The notes under the pieces are model-generated. The model did not search any database and was not told the origin of the DNA. It saw only the letters and a list, made by a program, of their open reading frames with translations. DNA of 64,000 nucleotides from Microbacterium sp. zg-B96 (GTDB lineage: Bacteria; Actinomycetota; Actinomycetes; Actinomycetales; Microbacteriaceae): positions 1,116,001 through 1,180,000 of the forward strand of contig NZ_CP126738.1 in assembly GCF_030246865.1 (NCBI RefSeq), read 5' to 3'. A program made the position numbers and the translations under genes. Position 1 is the first letter of the stretch, and each line of letters starts with the position of its first letter. Shown one piece after another: positions 1-11,720 of the stretch.

Positions 1-1
1 G

Positions 2-403
2 GCGAAGGGCGCGTCCGGCGGCGAGCTCAGCCGCGTGATGCTGGCGCTGGAGGTCGTGATCGCCTCCTCTGACCCGGTGCCGACGTTCGTGTTCGACGAG
101 GTGGATGCCGGTATCGGCGGTGCCGCCGCCATCGAGGTGGGCCGGCGCCTGGCGCGCCTGGCCGAATCGTCGCAGGTGGTCGTGGTGACCCACCTCGCGC
201 AGGTGGCCGCGTTCGCGGGCAACCACCTGTCCGTCGTGAAGGCCAACGACGGCTCGGTGACAGCCTCCAGCGTGCGCCGGCTGGAGGGCACCGAGCGGGA
301 AGCGGAGATGGCTCGGCTGCTGTCGGGAATGGCCGATTCCGATGCGGCGTTGACACATGCACGCGAGCTGCTGAACCTCGGCGCTGCAGGACTGATAGGA
401 TAA
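2..403 (+). CDS. recN: DNA repair protein RecN, C-terminal part
   Basis: The gene enters from the left edge, so only the last 133 residues are present. They begin with the ABC signature of the SMC-like ATPase RecN (KGASGGELSRVMLALE), continue with the Walker B segment FVFDEVDAGIGG and end with the switch region VVVTHLAQVAAFA. RecN is a coiled-coil cytosolic ATPase acting in double-strand-break repair. The TAA stop lies 6 bp before pyrG, so the two are probably co-transcribed. The start and coiled coils are outside the window. Confidence 0.95.
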   Translation, partial: AKGASGGELSRVMLALEVVIASSDPVPTFVFDEVDAGIGGAAAIEVGRRLARLAESSQVVVVTHLAQVAAFAGNHLSVVKANDGSVTASSVRRLEGTEREAEMARLLSGMADSDAALTHARELLNLGAAGLIG

Positions 404-2711
<2,308 letters not shown>

Positions 2712-2712
2712 C

Positions 2713-3636
2713 ATGCGAGTGGATCGCGCGATCGACGCCTACCTGCGACACGTGGCGATCGAGCGCGGACTGTCCGAGCACACCAGCGCGGCCTACCGGC
2801 GGGATCTCGCCGGCTACGCGCAGTGGCTCGACGAACACGACGTCGGCGACACCGACGCGGTGACCGCCGATGTCGTGTCGTCGTTCATCGCCGACCGCGC
2901 CGCCGCCGATCCGCCGCCGGCGGCATCGAGCCTGGCGCGGCTGCAGTCCGCGGTGCGGTCGTTTCACCGCTTCCTCGCCCGAGAGCAGATCGCCGGCGAC
3001 GACCCCACCGGGCGGCTGCGGCCGCCGAAGGCCGCGCGCCGGCTGCCGAAGGCGCTGACGATCGACCAGGTGGAGGCGCTGTTGGATGCCTCGGGCCCGG
3101 CGGCATCCGATGCGGCCCCCGGCGACCTGGTCGGGATGCGCGATCGTGCGCTGCTGGAGCTGTTGTACGCCACGGGGGCGCGCATCTCCGAGATCGTGCA
3201 GCTGGACGTCGACGACCTCGCGCACGGCGACGTGCTGCGCGTGCGGGGCAAGGGCGACAAGGAGCGCATCGTGCCGATCGGCTCCTACGCCCGCGCCGCC
3301 GTCGATGCCTACCTCACGCGGGTGCGCCCGGAGCTGTCGCGCCGCGGTGCCGCGACGCCGCGGCTGTTCCTGGGGGTGCGCGGGGCGCCGCTGTCACGGC
3401 AGAGTGCGTGGGCGGTGATCCGGCAGGCCGCCGAGCGCGCGCAGCTGGCCGCGCACGTGTCGCCGCATACGCTGCGGCATTCGTTCGCCACGCACCTGCT
3501 GCAGGGCGGTGCGGATGTGCGCGTCGTGCAGGAGTTGCTGGGTCACGCCTCGGTCGCGACGACCCAGATCTACACCTACGTGTCGCCCGACGCGCTGCGC
3601 GACGTCTACGCCACCTCCCACCCCCGCGCCCGCTGA
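2713..3636 (+). CDS. xerD: Site-specific tyrosine recombinase XerD
   Basis: 307 residues, the usual XerC/D length. An N-terminal SAM-like DNA-binding domain (about 1-100) is followed by the catalytic domain. The catalytic set is complete: Arg about 157 (ATGARISE), Lys about 180 (RGKGDKER), His about 252 and Arg about 255 (PHTLRHSFATH), His about 278 (LLGHASVATT) and Tyr about 287 (QIYTYV). It resolves chromosome dimers at dif. The ATG lies 1 bp after the NUDIX stop. XerD rather than XerC is inferred from position beside the parA-scpAB block. Confidence 0.93.
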   Translation: MRVDRAIDAYLRHVAIERGLSEHTSAAYRRDLAGYAQWLDEHDVGDTDAVTADVVSSFIADRAAADPPPAASSLARLQSAVRSFHRFLAREQIAGDDPTGRLRPPKAARRLPKALTIDQVEALLDASGPAASDAAPGDLVGMRDRALLELLYATGARISEIVQLDVDDLAHGDVLRVRGKGDKERIVPIGSYARAAVDAYLTRVRPELSRRGAATPRLFLGVRGAPLSRQSAWAVIRQAAERAQLAAHVSPHTLRHSFATHLLQGGADVRVVQELLGHASVATTQIYTYVSPDALRDVYATSHPRAR

Positions 3637-3674
3637 CCCCGCCCCCTTCCCTGGCCCCGCCCCGCCCCATTCGC

Positions 3675-3741
3675 TGAGACCACAGCTGGTCGCCGAGACC
3701 GTGGGAACCTCCCATCGTTTCGGCGACCAGCTGTGGTCTCA
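3675..3741. repeat. Long intergenic palindrome, 22-bp arms
   Basis: Perfect 22-bp inverted arms at 3675-3696 and 3720-3741 (TGAGACCACAGCTGGTCGCC... and its complement). The 23-nt loop carries a further small inverted repeat (TGGGA-ACC-TCCCA), so almost the whole 67 nt can fold. No T-tract follows, so it is not a standard terminator. A second palindrome of the same style is at 11640-11702; both share the word CTGAGAC. Confidence 0.85.
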
Positions 3742-3808
3742 CGGTCCGGGGAGTTTTTACGGCGGGGTGAGAAGCGGGGGAGGGGCGGATGCCGACAGAC
3801 TGTGGGGC

Positions 3809-4408
3809 ATGTCGAACACCACCGCGGTCCTCGTGCGCCCGCCCCGGGCGCTCGCGATCTTCTGGATCGTCGCGGCCCTCGCCGGGTGGATCGTCTCGTT
3901 CCTGCTGTACCAGGAGTACATCGGCCAGCTCACCGGCGCCGACGCGCTCTTCTCGTGCCAGATCAGCGTGCTGGTCACCTGCGGGCCGAACCTGCTGTCG
4001 GCCGGCGGCAACCTCCTCGGGTTCACCAACTCGATCATCGGCATCACGCTGTTCCTCGGGCCGATCTACGCCGGAGTGAGCGCACTGGCCGCCCCGCACG
4101 GGCTGCGGCTGTGGTTCTGGCGCGTGTTCACGGTGTTCCTGCTCGCCGGGTTCCTGCTCGTGCACTTCTTCGCCTACCGGAGCGTGTTCGAATACGGGTC
4201 GCTCTGCCCGTGGTGCATGGTGGTGTGGCTCGTGACCATTCCGCTCTTCTGGTTCTCGCTCGGCTGGGCGCTGCGCGACGGGGTGTGGGGACGGATGCCG
4301 CGGATCGGCCAGACGCTGCTGACCTGGGCGCCGCTGATCACCGTGCTCAACTACGCCGTGATCGCCATCGTGGCGCAAGTGCGACTGGACGTGCTCGGCA
4401 GCCTCTGA
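3809..4408 (+). CDS. Vitamin K epoxide reductase (VKOR) family membrane protein
   Basis: 199 residues, very hydrophobic, with about five membrane helices. It has the VKOR layout: two loop cysteines (SCQISVLVTCG) and the redox CxxC in SLCPWCMVVW. Bacterial VKORs reoxidise a periplasmic Dsb-type thiol oxidase through quinone; no DsbA partner is adjacent here. The ATG at 3809 starts just before the first helix. With the next lipoprotein gene it separates xerD from parA, which are often closer in related genomes. Confidence 0.88.
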   Translation: MSNTTAVLVRPPRALAIFWIVAALAGWIVSFLLYQEYIGQLTGADALFSCQISVLVTCGPNLLSAGGNLLGFTNSIIGITLFLGPIYAGVSALAAPHGLRLWFWRVFTVFLLAGFLLVHFFAYRSVFEYGSLCPWCMVVWLVTIPLFWFSLGWALRDGVWGRMPRIGQTLLTWAPLITVLNYAVIAIVAQVRLDVLGSL

Positions 4409-4506
4409 CCCGCCGATTGGCGCGCTGGCGCTCCCTCCTGCCAATGTAAGTGGTTGGACCTCCTCGAGGCCCTTGCACCCACGTACGAAACAGAGAGACA
4501 CACGCT

Positions 4507-5028
4507 ATGAAGCTTGCTCACCCCAAACTCGCTGCTGCCGCCGTCGTCGCGATCGGCATGATGGCCCTGAGCGGCTGCGGGTCGGCCCAGTTCCCCACCC
4601 AGGGCGCAGAACCCGAGCGCGACGAATCCAGCGGAGAGATCACCGAGAGCAACGACAGCGTCGATGTCTTCTCGATCCGCGTCGGTGACTGCCTGAACAC
4701 GTCCGAACTCACCGGCGAGACCGAAGTCGAGAGCGTCCCGGTCGTTCCCTGCGACGAGGAGCACGAGGACGAGGTCTACTACGGCTTCGATACCACCACT
4801 GCCGGGTCGGAGTTCCCGGGCGAGGAAGCTCTCGCCGCCGAGGCCGATGAGACGTGCATCGCGGAGTTCGCCGGCTTCGTCGGTGTGAGCTACGAGGAAT
4901 CCGCGCTCGAATACTGGCCGATGTACCCCAGCGAGGGCTCATGGGCCGGCGATGACCGCGAGATCCTCTGCATGGTCTACGACCCGGCAGGCATGGTCAC
5001 CGGCACCCTGGCCGGCGCAGCGCGCTGA
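4507..5028 (+). CDS. Lipoprotein with septum-formation-like domain
   Basis: 173 residues. An N-terminal signal of about 20 residues ends in the lipobox LSGC, predicting lipid anchoring on the outer face of the membrane. The acidic extracellular part resembles the actinobacterial Septum_form domain: an early IRVGDCLN, then a Cys in VPCDEEHEDEVYY, then ETCIAEFAGFVG and ILCMVYD. This assignment is from pattern memory. The function is unknown; a cell-envelope role is plausible. Confidence 0.75.
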   Translation: MKLAHPKLAAAAVVAIGMMALSGCGSAQFPTQGAEPERDESSGEITESNDSVDVFSIRVGDCLNTSELTGETEVESVPVVPCDEEHEDEVYYGFDTTTAGSEFPGEEALAAEADETCIAEFAGFVGVSYEESALEYWPMYPSEGSWAGDDREILCMVYDPAGMVTGTLAGAAR

Positions 5029-5036
5029 CCCGCCGG

Positions 5037-5070
5037 CGCCGGAGGGCGTGTCACCGCGCGCCCTCCGGCG
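5037..5070 (+). terminator. GC-rich hairpin, probable terminator
   Basis: Perfect 12-bp arms (CGCCGGAGGGCG and CGCCCTCCGGCG) with a 10-nt loop, starting 9 bp after the lipoprotein stop. No long T run follows, which is common for terminators in high-G+C actinobacteria. Confidence 0.65.
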
Positions 5071-5087
5071 TTCCCGCCGGTGATGAC

Positions 5088-5093
5088 TACAAT
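5088..5093 (+). promoter_or_regulatory. Candidate -10 box upstream of parA
   Basis: TACAAT matches the actinobacterial -10 consensus TANNNT. Transcription would begin near 5100, after the upstream ATG at 5096, which supports the GTG at 5126 as the parA start. No convincing -35 was seen. Confidence 0.45.
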
Positions 5094-5125
5094 CGATGCA
5101 GGGGAACGCAGAGGTAGGAGCATCG

Positions 5126-6007
5126 GTGGCGGGTAAGGCAAAGGCAGCGCAGGCTGCAGCGGGGGACACTCCGATCGGTCCCACCGGTCGCCCCTATCGG
5201 GGATTCCCGACTCCACCGAAGCTCGACGGACACGGTCCCGCCCGCATCATCTCCCTCTGCAACCAGAAGGGCGGTGTCGGCAAGACGACGTCCACGATCA
5301 ACCTGGCTGCGTCCCTCGCCGAATACGGTCGCCGCGTGCTGGCCGTCGACTTCGACCCGCAGGGTGCGCTGTCGGCCGGTCTCGGCATCGCGACGCACGA
5401 GATCCCGACGATCTACGACCTGCTGCTGGATCCCAAGCGCGACCCGCATGAGGTCATCGTCAAGACCGCCGTCGAGGGCCTGGATCTCATCCCCGCCAAC
5501 ATCGACCTGTCTGCCGCCGAAGTGCACCTGGTCAACGAGGTCGCCCGCGAGACGATCCTCGCCCGGGTCCTGCGCAAGGTCGCGGGGGAGTACGACGTCA
5601 TCCTGGTGGACTGCCAGCCGTCGCTCGGACTGCTGACGGTGAACGCGCTGACGGCCAGCCACGGCGTGCTCATTCCGCTGGAATGCGAGTTCTTTGCGCT
5701 CCGCGGCGTCGCACTGCTCATCGAGACCATCGACAAGGTGCGCGATCGCCTGAACCCCTCGATCGAACTCGACGGCGTGCTCGCGACGATGTACGACCCT
5801 CGTACGCTGCACTCGCGCGAGGTGCTGGAGCGGGTCGTCGACGCATTCGGTGACGACGTGCTCGAGACCGTCATCGGCCGCACCGTGAAGTTCCCCGACG
5901 CCTCGGTGTCGGGCGTTCCCATCATCGAGTTCGCACCGGAGCACCCGGCTGCCCAGGCTTACCTGCGGCTGGCGCGGGAGCTGGTCGCCCGTGGCGCCGT
6001 CGCCTGA
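5126..6007 (+). CDS. parA: ParA/Soj-type chromosome partitioning ATPase
   Basis: About 293 residues. The deviant Walker A KGGVGKTT is in NQKGGVGKTTSTINLAASLA, the A' motif in VLAVDFDPQGALS and Walker B in VILVDCQPSLG. The GTG at 5126 is preferred over the ATG at 5096 because AGGTAGGAG lies 5 bp upstream and a -10 box lies too close to the ATG. The linked scpA and scpB show this is the segregation-linked orphan ParA next to the condensin accessory genes rather than the parAB copy at the origin. Confidence 0.92.
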   Translation: MAGKAKAAQAAAGDTPIGPTGRPYRGFPTPPKLDGHGPARIISLCNQKGGVGKTTSTINLAASLAEYGRRVLAVDFDPQGALSAGLGIATHEIPTIYDLLLDPKRDPHEVIVKTAVEGLDLIPANIDLSAAEVHLVNEVARETILARVLRKVAGEYDVILVDCQPSLGLLTVNALTASHGVLIPLECEFFALRGVALLIETIDKVRDRLNPSIELDGVLATMYDPRTLHSREVLERVVDAFGDDVLETVIGRTVKFPDASVSGVPIIEFAPEHPAAQAYLRLARELVARGAVA

Positions 6008-6869
6008 CGACGAGCTGTCTCCCGTCGTCGACGCCCCGGAAAACTCCGGCACCGAGGTAAGCGCGGATGCCGATATGGATGCCGCCGCCACCGGGTTCCG
6101 CGTATCGCTGGACGTCTTCGACGGCCCGTTCGACCTGCTGCTCACGCTGATCTCCAAACACGAGCTCGACATCACCGAGGTTGCCCTCAGCCGGGTGACC
6201 GACGAGTTCATCGCCTACCTGCGGTCGGCCGAGACCGCCGAGCAGCTCGAGGAGGCATCCGAGTTCCTCGTCGTGGCGGTGACGCTGCTGGACATGAAGG
6301 TCGCAGGTCTCCTGCCGCAGGGCGAACTGGTGGATGCCGAATCGGTGGCGCTGCTGGAAGCGCGGGATCTGCTGTTCGCGCGGCTGCTGCAGTACCGCGC
6401 GTTCAAGGAAGTGTCCGGCTGGTTCGCGCAGCGGCTGCAGGCCGAGGATCGCCGGCACACCCGCTCGGTGCGGCTCGAGGAGAAGTACCGTCGCGCCGTG
6501 CCGGAACTGGTGTGGACGCTCTCGCTCGACGACTTCGCGGCGCTGGCCGTACTGGCGATGACGCCGAAGGAGATCCCGCACATCGGGCTGGACCACCTGC
6601 ACGCGCCGCTGGTGAGCATCCGCGAGCAGGCGGCGGTGGTCGTGACACTGCTGCGCGCCGCCGGCTCCCTCAACTTCCGGGACCTCATCGCCGGGGTGAA
6701 CCAGACCGGCATCGTCGTGGCCCGGTTCCTCGCCGTGCTCGAGCTCTACCGCCACGCCGCCCTCTCGTTCGAGCAGCTTGAGCCGCTCGGCGAACTCACC
6801 CTTCGCTGGACCGCCGAACGCTGGTCGGACGACAGCCTCGCCTCTTTGGGAGCCGACTATGACAGATGA
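5991..6869 (+). CDS. scpA: Segregation and condensation protein A
   Basis: 292 residues with a GTG start inside the end of parA (17-bp overlap). It has the kleisin N-terminal signature FDGPFDLLLTLI, followed by ISKHELDITEVAL. ScpA bridges the SMC heads and binds ScpB, forming the bacterial condensin that compacts and segregates the chromosome. The first 35 or so residues are an acidic, low-complexity extension. Overlap with scpB at the 3' end indicates coupled translation. Confidence 0.95.
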   Translation: MAPSPDDELSPVVDAPENSGTEVSADADMDAAATGFRVSLDVFDGPFDLLLTLISKHELDITEVALSRVTDEFIAYLRSAETAEQLEEASEFLVVAVTLLDMKVAGLLPQGELVDAESVALLEARDLLFARLLQYRAFKEVSGWFAQRLQAEDRRHTRSVRLEEKYRRAVPELVWTLSLDDFAALAVLAMTPKEIPHIGLDHLHAPLVSIREQAAVVVTLLRAAGSLNFRDLIAGVNQTGIVVARFLAVLELYRHAALSFEQLEPLGELTLRWTAERWSDDSLASLGADYDR

Positions 6870-7497
6870 CCGTTCGACACCGTCCCCGACCGAGTCGGTC
6901 CCCGTGACCGATGTCGAGCCGGTCCAGCGTCCGCAGGACACCGGATCGGTCGCCCAGCGGCTGGAAGCGATTCTGCTGATCGTCGACGAGCCGCAGTCGC
7001 TGGTGAGCCTCGCGGCCGCCGTCGGTGCGCCCGTCGCCGCGGTGCGCCAGGCGATCGAGACGCTTGTAGCCGACTACGACGGCGAGGCAGCCGGTCCCCG
7101 CCGCGGATTCGAACTGCGCGAAGTCGGAGGCGGCTGGCGCTTCTACGTGCGCGCTGAGCACGACGGTCTCGTCTCGGAGTTCGTCAACTCGCAGGCACCC
7201 TCCCGGCTGTCGCAGGCGGCGCTGGAGACCCTCGCCGTCATCGCGTACAAGCAGCCGGTCACGCGCAGCCAGGTGGCATCCATCCGCGCCGTCAACGTCG
7301 ACTCCGTGGTGCGCACGCTCGTGGCGAGAGGGCTCATCACCGAGCTGTTCACCGACCCCGAGACCGGCGCCATCAACTACGGCACGACCGACGCGCTGCT
7401 GGTGAACCTCGGCATCAACTCGCTCGACGAACTGCCGCACATCTCGCCACTGCTCGATGACGGTGCCGACGGATTCGACGTGGAGGGTGTGCGATGA
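6859..7497 (+). CDS. scpB: Segregation and condensation protein B
   Basis: 212 residues; the ATG at 6859 overlaps the scpA stop by 11 bp. It has the winged-helix ScpB features: LEAILLIVDEPQSL near the N terminus, then LSQAALETLAVIAYKQPVTR and the second winged helix VDSVVRTLVARGLI. It dimerises and caps ScpA in the SMC complex. The stop overlaps the rluB start as ATGA. Confidence 0.95.
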   Translation: MTDDRSTPSPTESVPVTDVEPVQRPQDTGSVAQRLEAILLIVDEPQSLVSLAAAVGAPVAAVRQAIETLVADYDGEAAGPRRGFELREVGGGWRFYVRAEHDGLVSEFVNSQAPSRLSQAALETLAVIAYKQPVTRSQVASIRAVNVDSVVRTLVARGLITELFTDPETGAINYGTTDALLVNLGINSLDELPHISPLLDDGADGFDVEGVR

Positions 7498-8306
7498 ACG
7501 CGCGACAGGAACAGGGACCGGACGAGGACAGGACGCTGGACACCGAGGGCGTGCGGCTGCAGAAGGCGCTCGCGAACGCGGGGGTGGCCTCCCGCCGCGT
7601 GTCGGAGAACCTGATCGTCGAAGGCCGGGTGCGGGTGAACGGCCAGGTCATCACGGAACTGGGCTCGCGCATCGATCCCGAGGTCGACCTCATCGACGTC
7701 GACGGCACCGTGATCCAGCTGGACCAGTCCAAGCGCTACGTCATGCTCAACAAGCCCACCGGTGTCGTCAGCTCCATGAAGGACGACCAGGGGCGCCAGG
7801 ATCTGCGCAGCTTCACCCAGGACTGGCCGGAGCGGCTGTACAACGTCGGACGATTGGATGCCGAGACGAGTGGGCTGCTGGTGCTCACCAACGACGGCGA
7901 CCTGGCGCACGTGCTGGCGCACCCCTCGTTCGGCGTGACCAAGGTGTACATCGCCAAGGTGACCGGCCGCGTCACAGCGCAGACGATCGCACGGCTGACC
8001 CGGGGCATCGAGCTGGAAGACGGCCCGATCGCGGCCGACAAGGCGCGACTGCTGGACACCTCGGGGGAGACCAGCCTGGTCGAACTCACGCTGCACTCCG
8101 GCCGCAACCGCATCGTGCGTCGCATGATGTCGGAGGTCGGGCACCCCGTCATCGAGCTGGTGCGCCGCCAGTTCGGACCGCTCCACCTGGGAACGCTCCC
8201 GGCTGGGCGGGCACGTGAGTTGACTACAGTGGAACGCGGCGCGCTGCTGACTTTGGCGCGCGAAGCGACGCAGGGGGCGTCGCCGGGCGACCAGGAGACG
8301 CAGTGA
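7494..8306 (+). CDS. rluB: Pseudouridine synthase RluB family
   Basis: 270 residues. An N-terminal S4 RNA-binding domain (RLQKALANAGVASRR...) is followed by the RsuA/RluB catalytic domain with the active-site Asp in NVGRLDAETSGLLVLTND. Family members modify a uridine of 23S rRNA helix 89. Four-base overlaps with scpB and tyrA place it in the operon. The RluB rather than RluF or RsuA assignment rests on gene context. Confidence 0.92.
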   Translation: MNARQEQGPDEDRTLDTEGVRLQKALANAGVASRRVSENLIVEGRVRVNGQVITELGSRIDPEVDLIDVDGTVIQLDQSKRYVMLNKPTGVVSSMKDDQGRQDLRSFTQDWPERLYNVGRLDAETSGLLVLTNDGDLAHVLAHPSFGVTKVYIAKVTGRVTAQTIARLTRGIELEDGPIAADKARLLDTSGETSLVELTLHSGRNRIVRRMMSEVGHPVIELVRRQFGPLHLGTLPAGRARELTTVERGALLTLAREATQGASPGDQETQ

Positions 8307-9415
8307 CCGATTCGACACCAGGGCCGCTCGCCGCGCGCGTGCAGGGCCCGGTTCGCATCGTGGGTGCCGGGCTGCTGGGATCCAGCATCGGCCACGCACT
8401 TGTTGCGCTCGGAATCGACGTCGTGCTGCACGACACCTCGCCCGCACAGCTGCGCCTGGCCATCGACTACGGTGCCGGCCGGGCCGAGCGCGACGGCGAC
8501 CAGCCGGTGCTCGTGGTCGTGGCGGTACCTCCGGATGTCACCGCCGATGTGATCGAGCGCGAACTGGCAGCCTTCCCCGGCGCCGTCGTGACCGACGTCG
8601 CCAGCGTCAAGCTCGCACCCCTGCGTCAACTGCGCGAACGCGGCGTCGACCTCACCCGCTACATCGGCTCGCACCCGCTCGCCGGTCGTGAGCGCGGTGG
8701 CGCGATCGCCGCGCGCGCCGACATCTTCACCGGTCGGCCGTGGGTGGTCTGCCGTGACGGCGAGACCCGGCCCAGCGACTTGGCCCTCGTCGAAGCGCTG
8801 GCATTGGACCTCGGCGCCACCCCGATCGAAATGAGCCCCGAGGAGCACGACCGCGCCGTCGCGCTGACGTCCCACGTGCCGCAGCTGGTCGCGAGCCTGC
8901 TCGCCGGCCGGTTCGTCGACGCCCCCGACGGCTCGCTACGCCTGGCAGGTCAAGGGGTGCGCGACACCACGCGCATCGCCGCATCGGCTCCAGAGCTGTG
9001 GGTGCAGATCCTCGGCGCCAACGCCGCACCCGTCGTCGACGTGCTCGACGCGCTTGCCGGTGACCTCACCGCCGTCGCCGCGGCACTGCGTGCCCCGGAG
9101 GCACCGGGTGCCCGCCGCGACGTGGCCGACATGATCCGCCGTGGCAACGACGGGGTGGAACGTCTCCCCGGCAAGCACGGCCAGAACCGCCGGTTCGAGC
9201 CGGTCGTGGTGATGGTCGATGACCGGCCGGGCCAGCTCGGCCGCCTCTTCGGCGACCTCGGCGAACTCGACGTCAACGTCGAGGACCTGCGCCTGGAGCA
9301 CTCTCCGGGCGCCCAGTTCGGTCTCGCCGAGGTCAGTGTCCTCCCCGCCGCAGTACGGCGCACGGTCGAGGGCCTCACCGAGCGCGGATGGAAGATTGCG
9401 AGCACCAATGACTGA
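8303..9415 (+). CDS. tyrA: Prephenate dehydrogenase with C-terminal ACT domain
   Basis: 370 residues; the GTG start overlaps rluB by 4 bp. A Rossmann motif [11 protein letters not shown] near residue 20 binds NAD(P), [12 protein letters not shown] is the conserved prephenate-site loop, and the last 80 residues form an ACT domain ([19 protein letters not shown]). It converts prephenate (or arogenate) to the tyrosine precursor. The ACT domain suggests feedback control by an aromatic amino acid. The 3' end overlaps cmk. Confidence 0.92.
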   Translation: MTDSTPGPLAARVQGPVRIVGAGLLGSSIGHALVALGIDVVLHDTSPAQLRLAIDYGAGRAERDGDQPVLVVVAVPPDVTADVIERELAAFPGAVVTDVASVKLAPLRQLRERGVDLTRYIGSHPLAGRERGGAIAARADIFTGRPWVVCRDGETRPSDLALVEALALDLGATPIEMSPEEHDRAVALTSHVPQLVASLLAGRFVDAPDGSLRLAGQGVRDTTRIAASAPELWVQILGANAAPVVDVLDALAGDLTAVAAALRAPEAPGARRDVADMIRRGNDGVERLPGKHGQNRRFEPVVVMVDDRPGQLGRLFGDLGELDVNVEDLRLEHSPGAQFGLAEVSVLPAAVRRTVEGLTERGWKIASTND

Positions 9416-10091
9416 GCCGATCGTCGTCGCCATCGACGGCCCCGCCGGCAGCGGCAAGTCGAGCGTGTCCAAGCAGGCCGCACGACGCCTGCACTTCGGC
9501 TACCTCGACACCGGGGCCGCGTATCGCGCCTTGGCGTGGCACGCCCTGCAGCACGGCATCGATACCTCGGACGCCATCGCGGTGCTCGACGCCGCCGGAG
9601 ACTTCGACTACGCGATTTCGCTTGACCCCGACGACTACTGGGTGCGGGTGGGTGACACCGACGTGACCGACGCGATCCGCGATCCGCGGGTCACTGCCGC
9701 CGTCAGCGGTGTGGCCCGGGTGCCGGCGGTGCGTCAGGCGGTCAACGCGCTGTTCCGCGCGCTCGTGGCATCCTCCGGCCGCCCCGGTGTGGTCGTCGAG
9801 GGTCGCGACATCACGACCGTCGTCGCCCCGGACGCGCCGGTGCGGATCCTCCTCACCGCCGCGCCCGAGGTTCGGGCGGCGCGCCGCAGCGCCGAGGTGG
9901 CGACGCAGGATGCCGCCGCCGTCGCGGCCGCACTGCATCGCCGCGATGCTGCAGACGCGCAGGTCGTGGATTTTTTGACCGCCGCGCCGGGAGTCACAGT
10001 CATCGACTCGACGGCATTGGATTTCGAACAGACTGTGGGCGCCGTTCTCGACGTCGTCCGCGCAGAGACGGGAGCGCATCATGGGCGCTGA
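9408..10091 (+). CDS. cmk: Cytidylate kinase
   Basis: 227 residues; the ATG at 9408 overlaps the tyrA stop by 8 bp. It has the P-loop [15 protein letters not shown] and the NMP-binding segment [16 protein letters not shown], then [20 protein letters not shown]. It phosphorylates CMP and dCMP with ATP. The cmk-der pair is strongly conserved in actinobacteria. Confidence 0.95.
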   Translation: MTEPIVVAIDGPAGSGKSSVSKQAARRLHFGYLDTGAAYRALAWHALQHGIDTSDAIAVLDAAGDFDYAISLDPDDYWVRVGDTDVTDAIRDPRVTAAVSGVARVPAVRQAVNALFRALVASSGRPGVVVEGRDITTVVAPDAPVRILLTAAPEVRAARRSAEVATQDAAAVAAALHRRDAADAQVVDFLTAAPGVTVIDSTALDFEQTVGAVLDVVRAETGAHHGR

Positions 10092-11604
10092 AGAAGAATA
10101 CGAAGGCGGACCTGACAATCTCGCCGAGAAGCTCGCCGACATGGACGAGGAGCTCGCCGAACAGCGCGCGGCGACACTGCGCGCCTCGCTGTCGGACTAC
10201 GAGCTCGACGACGAGGATGCCGACCTGCTGCACGGCGTTGAGCTGGGTGAGGACGGCATCGTATACACGCCGGCCCTGCCGGTGGTGGCGATCGTCGGCC
10301 GGCCGAACGTCGGCAAGTCCGCGCTGGTCAACCGTATCCTCGGCCGCCGTGAGGCCGTCGTGGAGGACACCCCCGGGGTGACCCGTGACCGCGTCACCTA
10401 CAAGGCGGAGTGGATGGACCGCCAGTTCACCGTCGTCGACACCGGTGGCTGGGAGCCCGACGCCCGCGGCATCGACCGCTCGGTGGCGCTCCAGGCCGAG
10501 ATCGCGATCGAGCTGTGCGACGTCGTGATCTTCGTCGTGGACGCGATGGTCGGCGCGACCTCCACCGACGAGCACGTCGTGCGGTTGCTGCGCAAGAGCG
10601 GCAAGCCCGTCTTCCTCGTCGCGAACAAGATCGACGACCAGCGGCACGAGCCGGAAGCGGCGGCGCTGTGGAACCTGGGACTGGGGATGCCGTACCCGGT
10701 GTCGGCCATCCACGGCCGCGGCGTGGCCGACCTGCTCGACGAGATCATGAAGGTGCTGCCGGAGGTTTCGGCAGTGGCCAAGCAGGAGATCGGCGGGCCG
10801 CGACGCGTTGCGATCCTTGGCCGACCGAACGTGGGCAAGTCGTCGCTGCTGAACAAGGCCGCGGGCGAAGAGCGCGTCGTCGTCAACGAGCTCGCCGGGA
10901 CCACCCGCGACCCCGTCGACGAGGTCGTGGAGCTGGGCGGCAAGTTGTGGCGCCTGGTCGACACCGCCGGCATCCGTCGCCGCGTGCACCTGCAGCAGGG
11001 TGCCGACTTCTACGCGTCGCTGCGCACGTCGGCGGCGCTGGAGAAGGCCGAAGTGGCCGTGGTCGTGCTCGATGTCAGCCAGCCGCTGAGCGAGCAGGAC
11101 GTGCGCATCATCGACCTCGTGATCGAATCCGGCCGTGCGCTCGTGCTGGCGTTCAACAAGTGGGATCGCCTCACCGATGACGACATGGAGAACATCGACC
11201 GGCGCCGCTACCTGGAGCGCGAGATCGAGAAGGACCTCGCCCACGTGGCGTGGGCGCCGCGGGTGAACATCTCCGCCCGCACCGGCCGTCACCTCGACAA
11301 GCTCGTCCCCGCTCTGGAGACGTCGCTGGCGTCGTGGGATCAGCGCATCCCGACCGGCAAGTTCAATGCGTTCCTGTCCGAGCTGGTCGCCGAGCACCCG
11401 CACCCGCTGCGCGGCGGCAAGCAGCCCCGCATCCTGTTCGGCACGCAGGCGTCCACCCGCCCGCCGACGTTCGTGCTGTTCACGACCGGCTTCCTCGACC
11501 CCGGCTACCGCCGGTTCATCCAGCGACGACTGCGGGAGATCTACGGCTTCGAGGGAACCCCGATCGTGACCAACATGCGCGTGCGGGAGCGCCGCCAGCG
11601 CTGA
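10081..11604 (+). CDS. der: Ribosome-associated GTPase Der (EngA)
   Basis: 507 residues with an acidic N-terminal extension of about 60 residues, typical of actinobacterial Der. It has two tandem G domains: [13 protein letters not shown] with NKID in the first, [13 protein letters not shown] with NKWD in the second. A C-terminal KH-like domain follows. It acts in 50S subunit assembly. It overlaps cmk by 11 bp and is the last gene of the operon. Confidence 0.95.
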   Translation: MGAEEEYEGGPDNLAEKLADMDEELAEQRAATLRASLSDYELDDEDADLLHGVELGEDGIVYTPALPVVAIVGRPNVGKSALVNRILGRREAVVEDTPGVTRDRVTYKAEWMDRQFTVVDTGGWEPDARGIDRSVALQAEIAIELCDVVIFVVDAMVGATSTDEHVVRLLRKSGKPVFLVANKIDDQRHEPEAAALWNLGLGMPYPVSAIHGRGVADLLDEIMKVLPEVSAVAKQEIGGPRRVAILGRPNVGKSSLLNKAAGEERVVVNELAGTTRDPVDEVVELGGKLWRLVDTAGIRRRVHLQQGADFYASLRTSAALEKAEVAVVVLDVSQPLSEQDVRIIDLVIESGRALVLAFNKWDRLTDDDMENIDRRRYLEREIEKDLAHVAWAPRVNISARTGRHLDKLVPALETSLASWDQRIPTGKFNAFLSELVAEHPHPLRGGKQPRILFGTQASTRPPTFVLFTTGFLDPGYRRFIQRRLREIYGFEGTPIVTNMRVRERRQR

Positions 11605-11639
11605 CCTTGCGTCCCCGGTTCCGGCGCCGCCGGCATCCG

Positions 11640-11702
11640 TGAGAAACCAACTTCGGGCTGAGACATCGCGCATTGCGTGGTTTCTCAGCCCGAAAGTGGT
11701 TT
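11640..11702. repeat. Long intergenic palindrome between der and nrdG
   Basis: Arms at 11644-11663 and 11683-11702 pair over 20 bp with one mismatch (AAACCAACTTCGGGCTGAGA and its complement). An alternative inner pairing (TGAGAAACCA 11640-11649 with TGGTTTCTCA 11678-11687) is also possible, so the element can fold in two ways. It lies between convergent genes and may serve both as a bidirectional terminator. Its style matches the palindrome at 3675-3741. Confidence 0.8.
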
Positions 11703-11720
11703 GTCGAGGGCGCGGGGTGG

